Under the pieces are notes generated by a model, which ran no database searches, was not told the DNA's origin, and saw only the letters and a program-made list of their open reading frames with translations. Shown in pieces: positions 34,079 through 43,580 of a stretch of DNA of 64,000 nucleotides. Numbering within the stretch: position 1 is the first letter of the stretch; the number at the start of each line of letters is the position of its first letter. Source of the DNA: G965204755 sp965243415 (GTDB lineage: Bacteria > Acidobacteriota > Vicinamibacteria > Marinacidobacterales > Marinacidobacteraceae); contig OZ251549.1 in assembly GCA_965243415.1 (NCBI GenBank), forward strand, positions 434,001 through 498,000. Reading direction: 5' to 3'. The translations under genes were made by a program, and so were the position numbers.

Positions 34079-34827
34079 CTGCTTCCGCCTCGACTTTCCG
34101 GTCGGCCCTGCGGCCGGCGCGGTTCGGCTTCTTCCCGTTCGCGTTCGCCCTGGCGCTGCTCGCCGGTTGCGGCGGCGCCACCGAGGAAACCCCTGAAACC
34201 GGCAGCGACCCCGCGGCCGCCGGCGAGTCGGCCACCCCCGCCGACACCGCAGAGGAGAACTCCATGCCCGATTCCACCGCCGACGACAACGGCGGCGCCA
34301 CCGAGGCGGACCTCGTTCCCGCCGGCCCGGTGGTCGCGATGCGCACCAGTCTCGGCGACCTGCGGATCGAACTGTTCCCCGACGACGCGCCGGAAACGGC
34401 GGCGAACTTCCTCGAGTATGTGGAGGACGGCTTCTACGACGGCACCATCTTCCACCGGGTGGTGCGCGGTTTCGTGATCCAGGGCGGCGGCTTCACCGCG
34501 GAGATGGAGGAGAAGGACACCCGCCCGCCGATCCGCAACGAGGCGACGAACGGGCTGCGGAACCGCCGGGGCACGCTGGCGATGGCCCGCACCGGCGACC
34601 CGCACAGCGCTTCGGCGCAGTTCTTCGTGAACACGAAGGACAACGCGATGCTGAACCACACCGGCCAGGATCAGCGGGGCTGGGGCTACGCGGTCTTCGG
34701 TCGGGTGATCTCCGGGATGGAGACCGTGGACCGGATCGAGGCCTCCGCGGTGGTGAGCCGCGCCGGCTTCAACGATGTCCCGGACACCCCGGTGGTCATC
34801 GAGTCGGCCACCGTCGTCTCGCGCTAA
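34075..34827 (+). CDS. Cyclophilin-type peptidyl-prolyl isomerase, lipoprotein form
   Basis: 250 residues from GTG 34075. The N-terminus carries a signal with lipobox LALLAGCGG and a Thr/Ala/Asp/Glu-rich linker; the cyclophilin domain spans about residues 85-250 with TSLGDLRIELFPDDAPETAA, FYDGTIFHRVVRGFVIQGG, SASAQFFVNTKDN and YAVFGRVISGMETVDRI. It should catalyse proline isomerisation in the cell envelope. An internal ATG at 34264 is preceded at the right distance by AGAGGAG, so a shorter cytosolic form could also be made. Confidence 0.93.
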   Translation: MTASASTFRSALRPARFGFFPFAFALALLAGCGGATEETPETGSDPAAAGESATPADTAEENSMPDSTADDNGGATEADLVPAGPVVAMRTSLGDLRIELFPDDAPETAANFLEYVEDGFYDGTIFHRVVRGFVIQGGGFTAEMEEKDTRPPIRNEATNGLRNRRGTLAMARTGDPHSASAQFFVNTKDNAMLNHTGQDQRGWGYAVFGRVISGMETVDRIEASAVVSRAGFNDVPDTPVVIESATVVSR

Positions 34828-34968
34828 GGTGACGTGGCGTCGTGATCGTGACGGCGCTGATTGTCAGCGGTCACGGGCAAGAGGAATAACTCAGCGAAAC
34901 GCTGGCGAACCAAACGCTCCGGCACCAAGACCGGAGCCGGACGAGCGGCCCGCTCTAAGGAATACACC

Positions 34969-35211
34969 ATGAATGATGGCATTGACGGCATCCGTGACAG
35001 TCTCGACAGTCCCGGCATCGAGTACTTTGTCCTGCACTTCACGCTTCACGGTAATGGCTCAGTGGAATGCGCTTGGTCGCTGAATGGAGGGCCCCTCCGC
35101 CACGCCGAAGACTCTCCGATCAACTTCGATCGGGTTGCTGACGAACTCGGGCTGCTGAAGAAGCCGCCCAGACGCTGCAGAGGAAAGCGCAACCGGAAAA
35201 AATCCGACTGA
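34969..35211 (+). CDS. Small hypothetical protein, lower GC than neighbours
   Basis: 80 residues from ATG 34969, preceded by TAAGGAA. The sequence (NDGIDGIRDSLDSPGIEYFV, LHFTLHGNGSVECAWSLNG, FDRVADELGLLKK) looks like a folded alpha/beta protein with a very basic end (RRCRGKRNRKKSD). I do not recognise it. The segment 34840-35215 is visibly less GC-rich than the surroundings and has two small hairpins upstream (CAGCG-AAA-CGCTG at 34892-34904 and CTCCGG/CCGGAG at 34917-34936), consistent with acquisition. Confidence 0.55.
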   Translation: MNDGIDGIRDSLDSPGIEYFVLHFTLHGNGSVECAWSLNGGPLRHAEDSPINFDRVADELGLLKKPPRRCRGKRNRKKSD

Positions 35212-35267
35212 CGCGTCCTCCTGGTCCCTGCCCCCCATGGGAGTCGCCGGTCGTTCCGGCGGCGCGC

Positions 35268-35999
35268 CTACACCGGGCCGCAGAGGCCGATGAGGACTTC
35301 CGGCAACCCCGGCGGCGCCTCGGCGAGCGGATAGGGAGCGTGGCGGTTCGGGCCCTCCGTCGGCAGGAGGAGCAGGTTCCGCAGCCGGCCGAGCAGGCGC
35401 GCCGCCCCCGGCGAGACCCCGGAGAGGGCGCGGATTCGCCGCAGGTGAGCCTCGGGGCAGGGGGTCTGGCCGAACCAGGCGATCTCCGGGAACTCGGCGC
35501 CGAGCAGCGCGGCGAACTCCGGCAGCGCGTACTCCCGGACATGGAAGGGGTTCTCCGGGCGGTCGGCGAGCGACTTGCCGGGGCTGACCACCCGGCGCTC
35601 CGGGGTGGAACAGAGGAACACCCCGCCGGGGGCGAGGACCCGCCGCGCCTCCCGCACCACCGCGCGGTCGTCCGCCACATGCTCGATGGTCTCGAAGGAG
35701 GCATAGAGGTCGAAACTCCCGTCCCGGAACGGCAGCCGGGCGGCGTCGGCGAGGACGCCCCGGAGGCTCCCGGCGCCGGAACCGGGGAGCGCCGCCTCCC
35801 GGAAGGCCTCCTCCGAGCAGTCGGCGGAGACCACCCCGCGGGCGCCGCCGGAGGCGAGGAGCGCGGAGCCGTAGCCGGCGCCCGAAGCCAGGTCCAGGAC
35901 CCGTTTCCCGGCGGCCCTCCCCGCCGCCCAGCGGTAGCGGGCCACATGCTGGCGCCGCAGCCAGGGCGAGGCGAACCGGTGCAGCGCGAGGCGTTCCAT
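35268..35999 (-). CDS. SAM-dependent methyltransferase (class I)
   Basis: 243 residues from ATG 35999. Motif I RVLDLASGAGYGSALLA, VVSADCSEEAFREA, a post-I LRGVLADAARLPFRDGSFDL and SFETIEHVADDRAVVREARR are those of Methyltransf_11/UbiE-like enzymes. The C-terminal part (VLAPGGVFLCSTPERRVVSP, NPFHVREYALPEFAALL) matches methyltransferases common in surface-glycan loci. The acceptor is unknown. Divergent from the GT2 glycosyltransferase. Confidence 0.87.
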   Translation of the reverse strand: MERLALHRFASPWLRRQHVARYRWAAGRAAGKRVLDLASGAGYGSALLASGGARGVVSADCSEEAFREAALPGSGAGSLRGVLADAARLPFRDGSFDLYASFETIEHVADDRAVVREARRVLAPGGVFLCSTPERRVVSPGKSLADRPENPFHVREYALPEFAALLGAEFPEIAWFGQTPCPEAHLRRIRALSGVSPGAARLLGRLRNLLLLPTEGPNRHAPYPLAEAPPGLPEVLIGLCGPV

Positions 36000-36228
36000 G
36001 GACGGGCGGGTTCGCGCCGCGCCGGGGGAGGCGTGCGGGCCGGGCGCGACGGTCGGATATCTTGCCGGAGGACTCGGGTCACGAACCGGCATTCCACCCG
36101 GCCGGCCGGGCCGCGCCGCCCGTAGCGCCGCCGGGAACCGACCGGCGTCGGCCTCCGCCACGGGCCGCCCTCCCCGAGCCTCTCCCCACCGCCCCGCCCC
36201 CAGGATCCGAACCGCCCGCACACCGCCC

Positions 36229-36990
36229 ATGGGGAGCCTGCCGGGAGTCAGCGCCTGTTTCCCGGCCTTCCACGACGCCGCCTCCATCGGCTGGGTGGTG
36301 CGGCGGGCGCGGGAGGCGCTGGCGGCGGCCGGGGCGCCCTTCGAGATCCTGGTCCTCGACGACGGGAGCGCCGACGACACGCCGGCGGTCCTCGCCGACC
36401 TGGCGAAGGAGATCCCGGAACTGCGCCTCCTCCGGCATGAGGAGAACCGGGGCTACGGGGCCACCCTCCGGGATCTCTTCGCCGCCGCCCGGCTCCCGCT
36501 CGTCGCCTACACCGACGGGGACGGCCAGTTCGACCCGGCGGAGATCCCCCGGTTCCTCGAGGCCTGGGAGCCGGGGATCGCGCTGGTGAACGGCTACCGG
36601 CGGCGGCGGGGCGATTCGGCGCTCCGGCGGAGGCTGGGGCCCAGGTTCCACCGGGTGGTGGCGGAGACCTTCGCCCTGCCGCCGCTCCGGGACTGGGACT
36701 GCGACTTCCGGCTGTTCCTCCGGGAGGCCGCGCCGCCGGCCCGGATGACCTTCGCCGACGGCACCGCGGTCGTCGAACTCCTCGCCGGCTTCGCCGGGAA
36801 GCGGGTGGCCGAGGTGGAAGTGAGCCACCGGGAGCGCCCCTTCGGCGGCGCCAGCCAGTACTACCGGCCCCTGCGGGTCATCGAAGGCCACCGGAACCTG
36901 CTCCGCCTGCGAAAGCGCCTCGGCTCCCCCCCGATCCGCTGGCGCGCCTGGCTCCGCGACGACCCCGACCGCCGGCCTCCGCCCGACTGA
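36229..36990 (+). CDS. Family 2 glycosyltransferase
   Basis: 253 residues from ATG 36229. GT-A motifs: GVSACFPAFHDAASIGWVV, FEILVLDDGSADDTPAVLAD, RHEENRGYGATLRDLF, VAYTDGDGQFDPAEIPRFL (D-x-D-type metal site) and RDWDCDFRLFLREA. Similar to dolichyl-phosphate mannose synthase-like/undecaprenyl-phosphate glycosyltransferases, here without C-terminal membrane helices. Probably part of cell-surface glycan synthesis. Confidence 0.88.
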   Translation: MGSLPGVSACFPAFHDAASIGWVVRRAREALAAAGAPFEILVLDDGSADDTPAVLADLAKEIPELRLLRHEENRGYGATLRDLFAAARLPLVAYTDGDGQFDPAEIPRFLEAWEPGIALVNGYRRRRGDSALRRRLGPRFHRVVAETFALPPLRDWDCDFRLFLREAAPPARMTFADGTAVVELLAGFAGKRVAEVEVSHRERPFGGASQYYRPLRVIEGHRNLLRLRKRLGSPPIRWRAWLRDDPDRRPPPD

Positions 36991-37809
36991 GCCCTCCGCG
37001 GTGCCGCCGCTGCTACCGCCGCCCCGACCGCCGGCCGCTCACTACCCCGGCGCTCTCGCGGACCACGACCCGCAGTCGCCCGGGAGCCGCGCGCCGAGGA
37101 CCGAATGTTCCGCCGACCGGCGAAGCGTGTTCGACCGCCGGCGGCGTGTCCTCCGGTGGCGGCCCGGCTCACCTCCGATCGGCCGGCGCACCCGGTTCCG
37201 CGGCCGGCCCGCTCCCCGGCCTCCGCTCGAGCGAGGCTTCCACGGTGCGCCCTTCGCCGGTCGCGTCGTCGTCGTCACCGGATCGCGATCACCCGGCGAG
37301 CGCCTTCGGCGGTCCGGGAAGTTCTGCAGGGGTTCCCGGCGGTCGGGAACCGAGGATCGAGACCGGGCCAGCCTCCACCGCGTGTCGGCGGCGACTCTCG
37401 GCTGGCCGCGCTACCGGAACCGGGACGGAGACCGGCCCTCCGGCCACGCTCCAAAAAACGCCGAAACACGGCCCCGAAACACGGTCCACGATGAGCCCGG
37501 GCGGAACCCCGACAGCGGCGGGAGGTAGTGCCGCGTCCGGTCTGAGGGCTCCTTTATGCCTTTTTCGTCAACTGGTTGCGAATTCGAACGGTCCAAGAGG
37601 AGCAAGGCGTCGCCGCCGAAACGAGTGCGGGGCGAGTCACTCCACGCGGCGCTGCGACGACCGACGCCCGTCCCGCCGACCGCTGTGGGTGATCGGGGGC
37701 GACCCGCGTCTTCTCGGCGGCGGAAGCGCCCGGCTGATCCCCGACCCTGCCGGAGCAGCCGGCCACGATCGTCCCGCCCCCCCTGGCCTCCTCCCGACCG
37801 ACTCCTCCG
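36991..37809. repeat. Gene-free convergent region with a decayed copy of the CRTAC1 3' end
   Basis: The 819 bp between the GT2 gene and the facing CRTAC1 gene hold no credible ORF. About 37011-37090 resembles 37808-37880, the end of the CRTAC1 gene: both carry CCGGCCGCTCA(C/T)(C/T)ACCCCGG followed by GCGGACCACGAC. The match fades quickly. A less GC-rich patch (37440-37620) contains A and T runs and a CTCCT/AGGAG inverted repeat, but no tRNA-like fold that I can defend. Confidence 0.5.
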
Positions 37810-39519
37810 CTACTGCCGGCCGCTCACCACCCCGGCACCTTGGCGGACCACGACGACGCGGCACCCGCCCGGCCCCACCGTCAGATCGCCGACAGCCTCC
37901 CGGGAGCCGTCCGGCCAGGCGACCTCCACCGCGGCGACCCGCTCCCCCGACCCGGCGCCGAGAAACACCCGGGGATCGCTCGAGGACAGGAAACTCCCGG
38001 AGCGGTGGGATTCGCGGCGGTGGCGGGCGCCGCCCGGCGCGAGGAAGGAGACCACCGCCCCGGCGCCGTCCCGCGGGCCGGAGACGCCGACCAGCCGCAG
38101 CGTCACCCCCTGCCCGCGGCTGCGGTTCGCGTACAGCGCCGCCCGGTCGTCCACATTCACCACGACGATCTCCGGGAGGCCGTCGCCGTCGAGATCGCCG
38201 AAGGCCGCCCCCCGGCTCGACCGCACCGGGCTCTCCCAGGCGATCTCCGCGAAGGTCCCGTCGCCCCGGTTCCGGAAGACCTGGTTCGCCATCGCGTAGG
38301 TCGTCCCGCTGCCGGCGTCGGCGGCGTCCGGATAGACATGCCCGTTGGCGACGAACAGGTCGAGGAGCCCGTCGCCGTCGAGGTCGGTGAACCGCGTCCC
38401 CCAGCCCAGCGAGAACCAGCCGGGCACCCGCAGGTCGTTCCGGGTGGTGCTGTCCTCGAAGAAGCCGTTCCCGGCGTTCCGGTAGGCGGTGTTCGTGTCG
38501 TGGGAGAAGTTGGTGACGAAGAGATCCGCGAGCCCGTCGGCGTCGAAGTCGCCGGCGTCCACTCCCATCCCCGCCTGCGCCAGACCGTCCATGTTGTAGG
38601 CGACCCCGGCGAAGAGCCCGCGCTCGGAGAACCGCCCGGCGCCGTCGTTGATCCAGAGATGGTTCGGCACCGAGTCGTTCGCTGCATAGAGGTCGGTGTC
38701 CCCGTCGCCGTCGAGGTCGGAGGCGACGACCCCCAGCCCGTAGCCCGGTTCGGCGGCGTCGAGACCGGCGTCCGCCGTGGCCTCCTCGAACCGGCCGTCG
38801 CCCCGGTTCCGGTAGAAGGCGTCCGCTGCCGGGAGGAGCCCGGAGGGGCCGCAGAAGACCGGCAGCCCGAACCACACGCAACTCGCCGCCGCGCCCGGGA
38901 GCGGCAGGGACTCCAGGGAATCGGCGGTGTAGCCGAGGACGAAGAGGTCGAGGTCGCCGTCCCCGTCGGCGTCGAAGAAGGCCGCGGAGGCGGAGAAGCC
39001 GGGGTGCGGCGCCCCGCCGGCGTCGGGCACCCGGGCGAAGGTCCCGTCGCCGCGGTTCCGGTAGAGCGCGTTCTCCCCCCGGTTCGTCACATAGAGGTCG
39101 GGGAACCCGTCGGCGTCGTAGTCGGCGGCGGCAACCCCGTAGCCCCAGCCGCGGTCGCCGACGCCGGCGGCCTCGGTGCGGTCGGTGAAGCGCAGGCCGC
39201 CCTCGTTGCGGAACAGCCGGTTCGGCGCGCCGGGGCCGGGAGTGCGGTCGCGCAGCGGGGCGCCGTTCACCAGGTAGAGGTCGAGGTCGCCGTCGGCGTC
39301 GTAGTCGAGGAGCGCCGCCCCGCTCCCCAGCGAGGAGACGATGAACCGTTTCTCCGGCTCGCCGCTCACATTCGTGTACTCGATCCCGCTCGCCTCCGTC
39401 ACCTCTTCCAGCCGGATCGGAGCGGGACCGTCGTCCGGCGGTTGGCCGGCGAGCGCCGGTGTGAGGCCCCCCGCGAGGGCGAAGACGGCGAGCGCCGGGC
39501 CGCCCGTTCGCCGACTCAA
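37810..39519 (-). CDS. CRTAC1-like FG-GAP/VCBS protein with ASPIC/UnbV domain
   Basis: 569 residues from TTG 39519, whose TTGA overlaps the stop of the TPR gene. A signal peptide (LAVFALAGGLTPALAG) is followed by about seven FG-GAP/VCBS blades with calcium-type loops such as LLDYDADGDLDLYLVNG, AADYDADGFPDLYVTN, ASDLDGDGDTDLYAAND and FTDLDGDGLLDLFVANG. The C-terminal about 100 residues form the ASPIC/UnbV domain (GVTLRLVGVSGPRDGAGAVV, HRSGSFLSSSDPRVFLG). A secreted calcium-binding beta-propeller is expected; its partner is unknown. It is translated after the TPR protein, a pairing common in Acidobacteriota and Planctomycetes relatives. Confidence 0.92.
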   Translation of the reverse strand: MSRRTGGPALAVFALAGGLTPALAGQPPDDGPAPIRLEEVTEASGIEYTNVSGEPEKRFIVSSLGSGAALLDYDADGDLDLYLVNGAPLRDRTPGPGAPNRLFRNEGGLRFTDRTEAAGVGDRGWGYGVAAADYDADGFPDLYVTNRGENALYRNRGDGTFARVPDAGGAPHPGFSASAAFFDADGDGDLDLFVLGYTADSLESLPLPGAAASCVWFGLPVFCGPSGLLPAADAFYRNRGDGRFEEATADAGLDAAEPGYGLGVVASDLDGDGDTDLYAANDSVPNHLWINDGAGRFSERGLFAGVAYNMDGLAQAGMGVDAGDFDADGLADLFVTNFSHDTNTAYRNAGNGFFEDSTTRNDLRVPGWFSLGWGTRFTDLDGDGLLDLFVANGHVYPDAADAGSGTTYAMANQVFRNRGDGTFAEIAWESPVRSSRGAAFGDLDGDGLPEIVVVNVDDRAALYANRSRGQGVTLRLVGVSGPRDGAGAVVSFLAPGGARHRRESHRSGSFLSSSDPRVFLGAGSGERVAAVEVAWPDGSREAVGDLTVGPGGCRVVVVRQGAGVVSGRQ

Positions 39520-41252
39520 GGCCCCGGCGCCAGGCGCGCCGCCGCTTCGCGGAGTTCGGCGTGTTCCGGCCACTCGGCGAGCGCCCGGTCGAGCGCGGCG
39601 CGGGCCGCCCCGGTCTCCCCGAGCGCGGCCAGCGACTCCGCGTAGAGCAGGTGGTGGACCGGTTCCGCCGCCGCCAGGGTGAGCAGCCGCTCTGCCTCCG
39701 CCACCGCCAGGAACGCCGCGTCGGCGCCGATGAGGTGGGCGATGAGCGCCCGCTTCGGCTCCGGGGCGCCCGGGCGGGCGTTGATCGCCGCCTTGAGTTC
39801 GTTCGTCCGGTCGGAGATCCGTTTCAACTCCGCGAACCGGGCCAGGTGTTCGCGCCCGGCGGCGGCCTCCCCGGCCTCCCCGCTCCGCGCCAGCAGGTTC
39901 CCCAGGTGGAGGTGCGGTTCCGGGGTCAGCGGCGAGACCGTCGCCGCCGCCCGCAGTTGGCGGACGGCCGCGCCGCGCTCCCCGCTCCCGGCGAGCGCCA
40001 GGCCGAGGGTGACCCGGGCGCCGGCTTCCTGTTCCCGGGCCTCCCCGCCTTCGAGCAGCGCCGCGCCCCGGACCTCCGCGACCGGCAGGGGCAGCGCCGG
40101 GCGCAGCACCGCAGCGGCCTCGGCGCTCCGCCCCGTCTCGTGGAGCAGGAGCCCCAGCCGGAAGCGGGCGCGCCGGTGGTCGGGCTCCTGCGCCAGGGTC
40201 TCCCGGTAGGCCGCCTCCGCCGCCGCGTCCTCCCGCAGGTAGTGGAGCACATCGCCGCTGCGGAAGCGGGCTTCGGCGTTCTCCGGCGCCGCTTCGACCG
40301 CCCGGGCGCAGGCGGCCTTCGCGTCCTCCAGGCGCTCCTCGCGGGAGCGGAGCAGGCAGATCTCGAGGAGGGTCCCCGGATCGCCGGGCCGCAGCGCCAG
40401 CGCCGCATCCAGCCGCCGACCGGCCTCCGGGTAGTTCGCGAGTCGGGAGTGGAGCGCGCCGAGATGGTGCTGCGCCTCGAAGGAGGCGGGATCGCTCGTC
40501 GCTGCGCCGGTGAGCGCCGAGAGGCCGTCCGCGCCCCTCCCGGTCTGCACATAGAGCACCCCGAGCGGCGCCAGCACTTCCGCCCGGCGCGGGTACTCGG
40601 CGCGGAGCGACTCCAGCGCGGCCACCGCCTCCTCCCGCCGCCCCTGCGCGGCGAGCACCAGCGCCAGGTCGCGCCGCGCCTCCGGGTGGGTTGGATCCCG
40701 GGCGACCGCTTCCCGGAGCGCCGCTTCGGCTTCGGCGAACCGACCCAGTTCCCGGAGGGCCGTGCCCCGGAGCAGCGGGCCGTTCGGGTTCCCCGGCGTC
40801 AGCGCGGCGAGTTCCCCGGCGAGCGCCGCCGACTCGGCGAAGGCCCCCAGCCGCAGCCGGGCCACCGCGAGCATCCAGAGCGCCGCCGGATCCCCTGGTT
40901 CGTCCCGGCGCAGTTGCTCCAACCGCGCCGCCGCCTCCTCGATCCGCCCCTCGGCGGCGAGCCGGCGGGCCTCTTCCAACGCCGGCGACGGGGCCGGCTG
41001 CGCTCCCGCGGTCGGCGGCGGGCCGAGCAGGAGGCAGCACAGCGCGGCCCCGAACGCCCCTGCGGCGATGGCTCCCCGAACGAACGTCCGCCGGGTACGG
41101 GGAGCGCGGGAAGGATGCACCGGGCGTGGATCGGCGGGCGGAGTCGGGGTCGGAGGGGGAGCGGGATCGGTATTGTCCGAAATCGCGGGGCGATCACTGC
41201 CGGGAACCGCCGCGCCCCGGCGCCCCCGCACTCCCGGCGGCTTTTGCGCCAT
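39516..41252 (-). CDS. Tetratricopeptide-repeat protein, exported
   Basis: 578 residues from ATG 41252 (MAQKPPGVRG). After a Pro-rich basic stretch there is a membrane/signal helix (GAIAAGAFGAALCCLLLG), then about twelve TPR-like helical pairs, for instance LGRFAEAEAALREAVARDPT, GRREEAVAALESLRAEYPRR and YPEAGRRLDAALALRPGDPG. TPR arrays mediate protein-protein contacts. It is coupled to the CRTAC1 gene and divergent from the GWxTD gene with only 31 bp between the two start codons, so either the start lies further in or promoters overlap the coding regions. Confidence 0.87.
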   Translation of the reverse strand: MAQKPPGVRGRRGAAVPGSDRPAISDNTDPAPPPTPTPPADPRPVHPSRAPRTRRTFVRGAIAAGAFGAALCCLLLGPPPTAGAQPAPSPALEEARRLAAEGRIEEAAARLEQLRRDEPGDPAALWMLAVARLRLGAFAESAALAGELAALTPGNPNGPLLRGTALRELGRFAEAEAALREAVARDPTHPEARRDLALVLAAQGRREEAVAALESLRAEYPRRAEVLAPLGVLYVQTGRGADGLSALTGAATSDPASFEAQHHLGALHSRLANYPEAGRRLDAALALRPGDPGTLLEICLLRSREERLEDAKAACARAVEAAPENAEARFRSGDVLHYLREDAAAEAAYRETLAQEPDHRRARFRLGLLLHETGRSAEAAAVLRPALPLPVAEVRGAALLEGGEAREQEAGARVTLGLALAGSGERGAAVRQLRAAATVSPLTPEPHLHLGNLLARSGEAGEAAAGREHLARFAELKRISDRTNELKAAINARPGAPEPKRALIAHLIGADAAFLAVAEAERLLTLAAAEPVHHLLYAESLAALGETGAARAALDRALAEWPEHAELREAAARLAPGP

Positions 41253-41283
41253 CGTTTCGCCGGGTTTACGATCCGGGAGAACC

Positions 41284-43521
41284 ATGTCCCCCCGACAGCG
41301 GCCCGACTCCCCCGGGCTCACCCTGACCGCGGCGCTCGCCGTTTCCCTCTTCGCCCCGGCCCTCTTCGCAGGAGCCCTCTTCGCCCAGGACCGGCCGCAG
41401 GAGGACGAACCGAGCGAGAAGGAGCGGATCGCGGCGCTCCCGGAACGCCACCGGGTGTGGCTCACCGAGGAAGTCCCCTACCTCATCACCGACCGGGAGA
41501 AGCGGGTCTTCCTGACCCTCGAATCGGAACTGGCCCGGAAGTCCTTCGTGGACGCCTTCTGGCGCAAGCGCGACCTGAACCCCTCCACCCCGGAGAACGA
41601 GTTCCGCGAGGAGCACTACCGGCGTCTCGAGTATGTGAACAACTGGTTCGGGCGCGACACCTTCCGCAAGGGCTGGCAGACCGACCGGGGCCGCTACTAC
41701 ATCCTCCTGGGCCAGCCGCGGTCGATCCAGAACTACGAGGCCCGCGACGAGATCTACCCGTCGGAACTGTGGTTCTACAACAACTCCGAACTGAAACGGT
41801 TCGGCGTGCCGCCGTTCTTCTACCTGCTGTTCTGGCGCCGCCACGGCATCGGCGAACTGCAGTTGTACGACCCGATCTCCGACGGGCCCCCGGCGCTGCT
41901 CACCGGCTACCAGCCGGAGCGCCAGGACTTCCGCGACGAAGTGGAACGCGCCTACGAGATCCTCTACGAGTTCGACCCGGAGATCGCGAACGCCGCCATG
42001 TCGTTCCGCACCGACGAGCAGGACATCACCCGGTTCCAGGCGGTGCCCTTCGGGACGCTCTCGCTGCTGCAGGACATCCACGACATCCCCTTCCGCGGTC
42101 TCGACGACAGTTACGCCGACCGCCTGGACTTCGAGCGTGGCGCCATCGAAGCGGACTACCTCTTCACCTATGTCCCGGGGAACGGCGCGCTGGCGGTCCT
42201 CCCCGGCCCGGAGGGATCCTCGTTCCTCCACTGGGTGATCCAGGTGGACGCCCGGTACACGGCGTTCGTGCGGAACGCGGACCGCAACACCTTCGACACG
42301 GAATTCATCGGCACCGTGGAGGTGACCCGGCCCGACGATCCGGGATCGGTGGTCAGCGAGTTCCGCCGGGAATCCTTCGTCTCCCTCACCGAGGAACAGT
42401 CGCGCGGCACCCTGCAGCGTCCCTTCTCCTGGGCGGGAATGGCGCCGCTGGTCCCCGGCGACCACACGGTGACCATCGTCCTCCGCAACCGGGCCTGCGG
42501 CTCCCGCTCCGAAGAGGACTGCACCAAGAGTTACACGCTCCTGGAGAGCGCAGTGAGCGTCCCGGCGACGGACGGAACCCCCCGGCTGAGCGACCTGGTG
42601 CTGGGCCGCCGGTTCGAGGCGCAACGGCCGGTGTACCGCCCCTTCCGCCTGGGGTCGCTGGCGGTCGTCCCGAATCCGCTCGCCGTGTACACGCTCGGCG
42701 ACGACCTGCTGGCGGCCGTCGTCCCGGTCTCCGCCCCGGAGGGCGCCCGCGTGCGCTTCCGCCTCGTCAGCCGGGAACCGCTCACCGACGGCGAGGTCGT
42801 CCACGAGGCCGAGATGCCGGCGCAAGTGGACGAAGGCACCGGGTTCACCGCCCTCGAACAGCCGTTGATGGAGACCGGCGCCGGAAGATACGAACTGGTG
42901 GCGACGCTGCTCACCGCGGGCGGCGACGCCCTTTCCACCCGCCGCGCCGAATTCTCGGTGTCCCCCCGGGAAGCGCTGCTCGAAGCCGGTTTCCACGGCG
43001 CCATGCTCCCCTTCGGGCCGGAGAACCCGGGGCTCACCAGTCTGGCCCTCGGCGAACAGTGGATGAATCTCGACCGCCCGCAGGACGCCCGCCCCTTCGT
43101 GGAAGCCGCCGTGCAGCAGGCGCCGCGCCTCGGCCGCGCGCGGGAGTTGCTGGCCCGCCTGGAACTGGGCGAAGGGCGGATCGAACGGGCGGTGGAACTG
43201 CTGGAACCGGTGTACGCCGAAGTGCCGGATCGCTACGACCTCCTCATCCTTCTGGGCGAGGCGTACTTCCGGCTGTCGCGCTACGAGGATTCGGAAGACC
43301 TGCTCTCCCGCGCCGTCGGTCTGGCGAGCCCGGACACCCACATCCTGAACCTGCTGGGCCTCTCCCGGCTCCAGGTCTCCGACTTCGCCGGCGCCCGGGA
43401 GGCGTTCCAGCGCTCGCTCTCGCTGGACGAGGAGCAACCGCGAGTGAAGGAAGCCCTGGCCCAGGTGGAAGAGGCCGCCCGCGCCGCATCCCCCTCCCCG
43501 CCCGGCCCGGGCGGCGCCTGA
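41284..43521 (+). CDS. GWxTD-domain protein with C-terminal TPR
   Basis: 745 residues, ATG 41284 after GGGAG. A signal peptide (ALFAGALFAQ) precedes the domain with FRKGWQTDRGRYYILLGQPR, which contains the family name motif G-W-x-T-D, and SELWFYNNSELKRFGVPPFF. A beta-rich middle (about 350-590) is followed by TPR units near the end (DLLILLGEAYFRLSRYEDSE, LLGLSRLQVSDFAGAREAFQ). GWxTD proteins are of unknown function and occur mainly in Acidobacteriota, Gemmatimonadota and related phyla, so this gene helps place the organism. Probably periplasmic. Confidence 0.93.
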   Translation: MSPRQRPDSPGLTLTAALAVSLFAPALFAGALFAQDRPQEDEPSEKERIAALPERHRVWLTEEVPYLITDREKRVFLTLESELARKSFVDAFWRKRDLNPSTPENEFREEHYRRLEYVNNWFGRDTFRKGWQTDRGRYYILLGQPRSIQNYEARDEIYPSELWFYNNSELKRFGVPPFFYLLFWRRHGIGELQLYDPISDGPPALLTGYQPERQDFRDEVERAYEILYEFDPEIANAAMSFRTDEQDITRFQAVPFGTLSLLQDIHDIPFRGLDDSYADRLDFERGAIEADYLFTYVPGNGALAVLPGPEGSSFLHWVIQVDARYTAFVRNADRNTFDTEFIGTVEVTRPDDPGSVVSEFRRESFVSLTEEQSRGTLQRPFSWAGMAPLVPGDHTVTIVLRNRACGSRSEEDCTKSYTLLESAVSVPATDGTPRLSDLVLGRRFEAQRPVYRPFRLGSLAVVPNPLAVYTLGDDLLAAVVPVSAPEGARVRFRLVSREPLTDGEVVHEAEMPAQVDEGTGFTALEQPLMETGAGRYELVATLLTAGGDALSTRRAEFSVSPREALLEAGFHGAMLPFGPENPGLTSLALGEQWMNLDRPQDARPFVEAAVQQAPRLGRARELLARLELGEGRIERAVELLEPVYAEVPDRYDLLILLGEAYFRLSRYEDSEDLLSRAVGLASPDTHILNLLGLSRLQVSDFAGAREAFQRSLSLDEEQPRVKEALAQVEEAARAASPSPPGPGGA

Positions 43522-43580
43522 ACCCGCCGGCATCTTCGGCGAACGACGCCTGGCGGGAATCTGAAGGAGAAGCGTCAACT

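Noticed and set aside
37440..37620. Possible tRNA or small RNA in a lower-GC patch with GCGAATTCGAAC
   Set aside because: I could not fold a cloverleaf with acceptor, anticodon and T arms; only a short CTCCT/AGGAG pairing is present.
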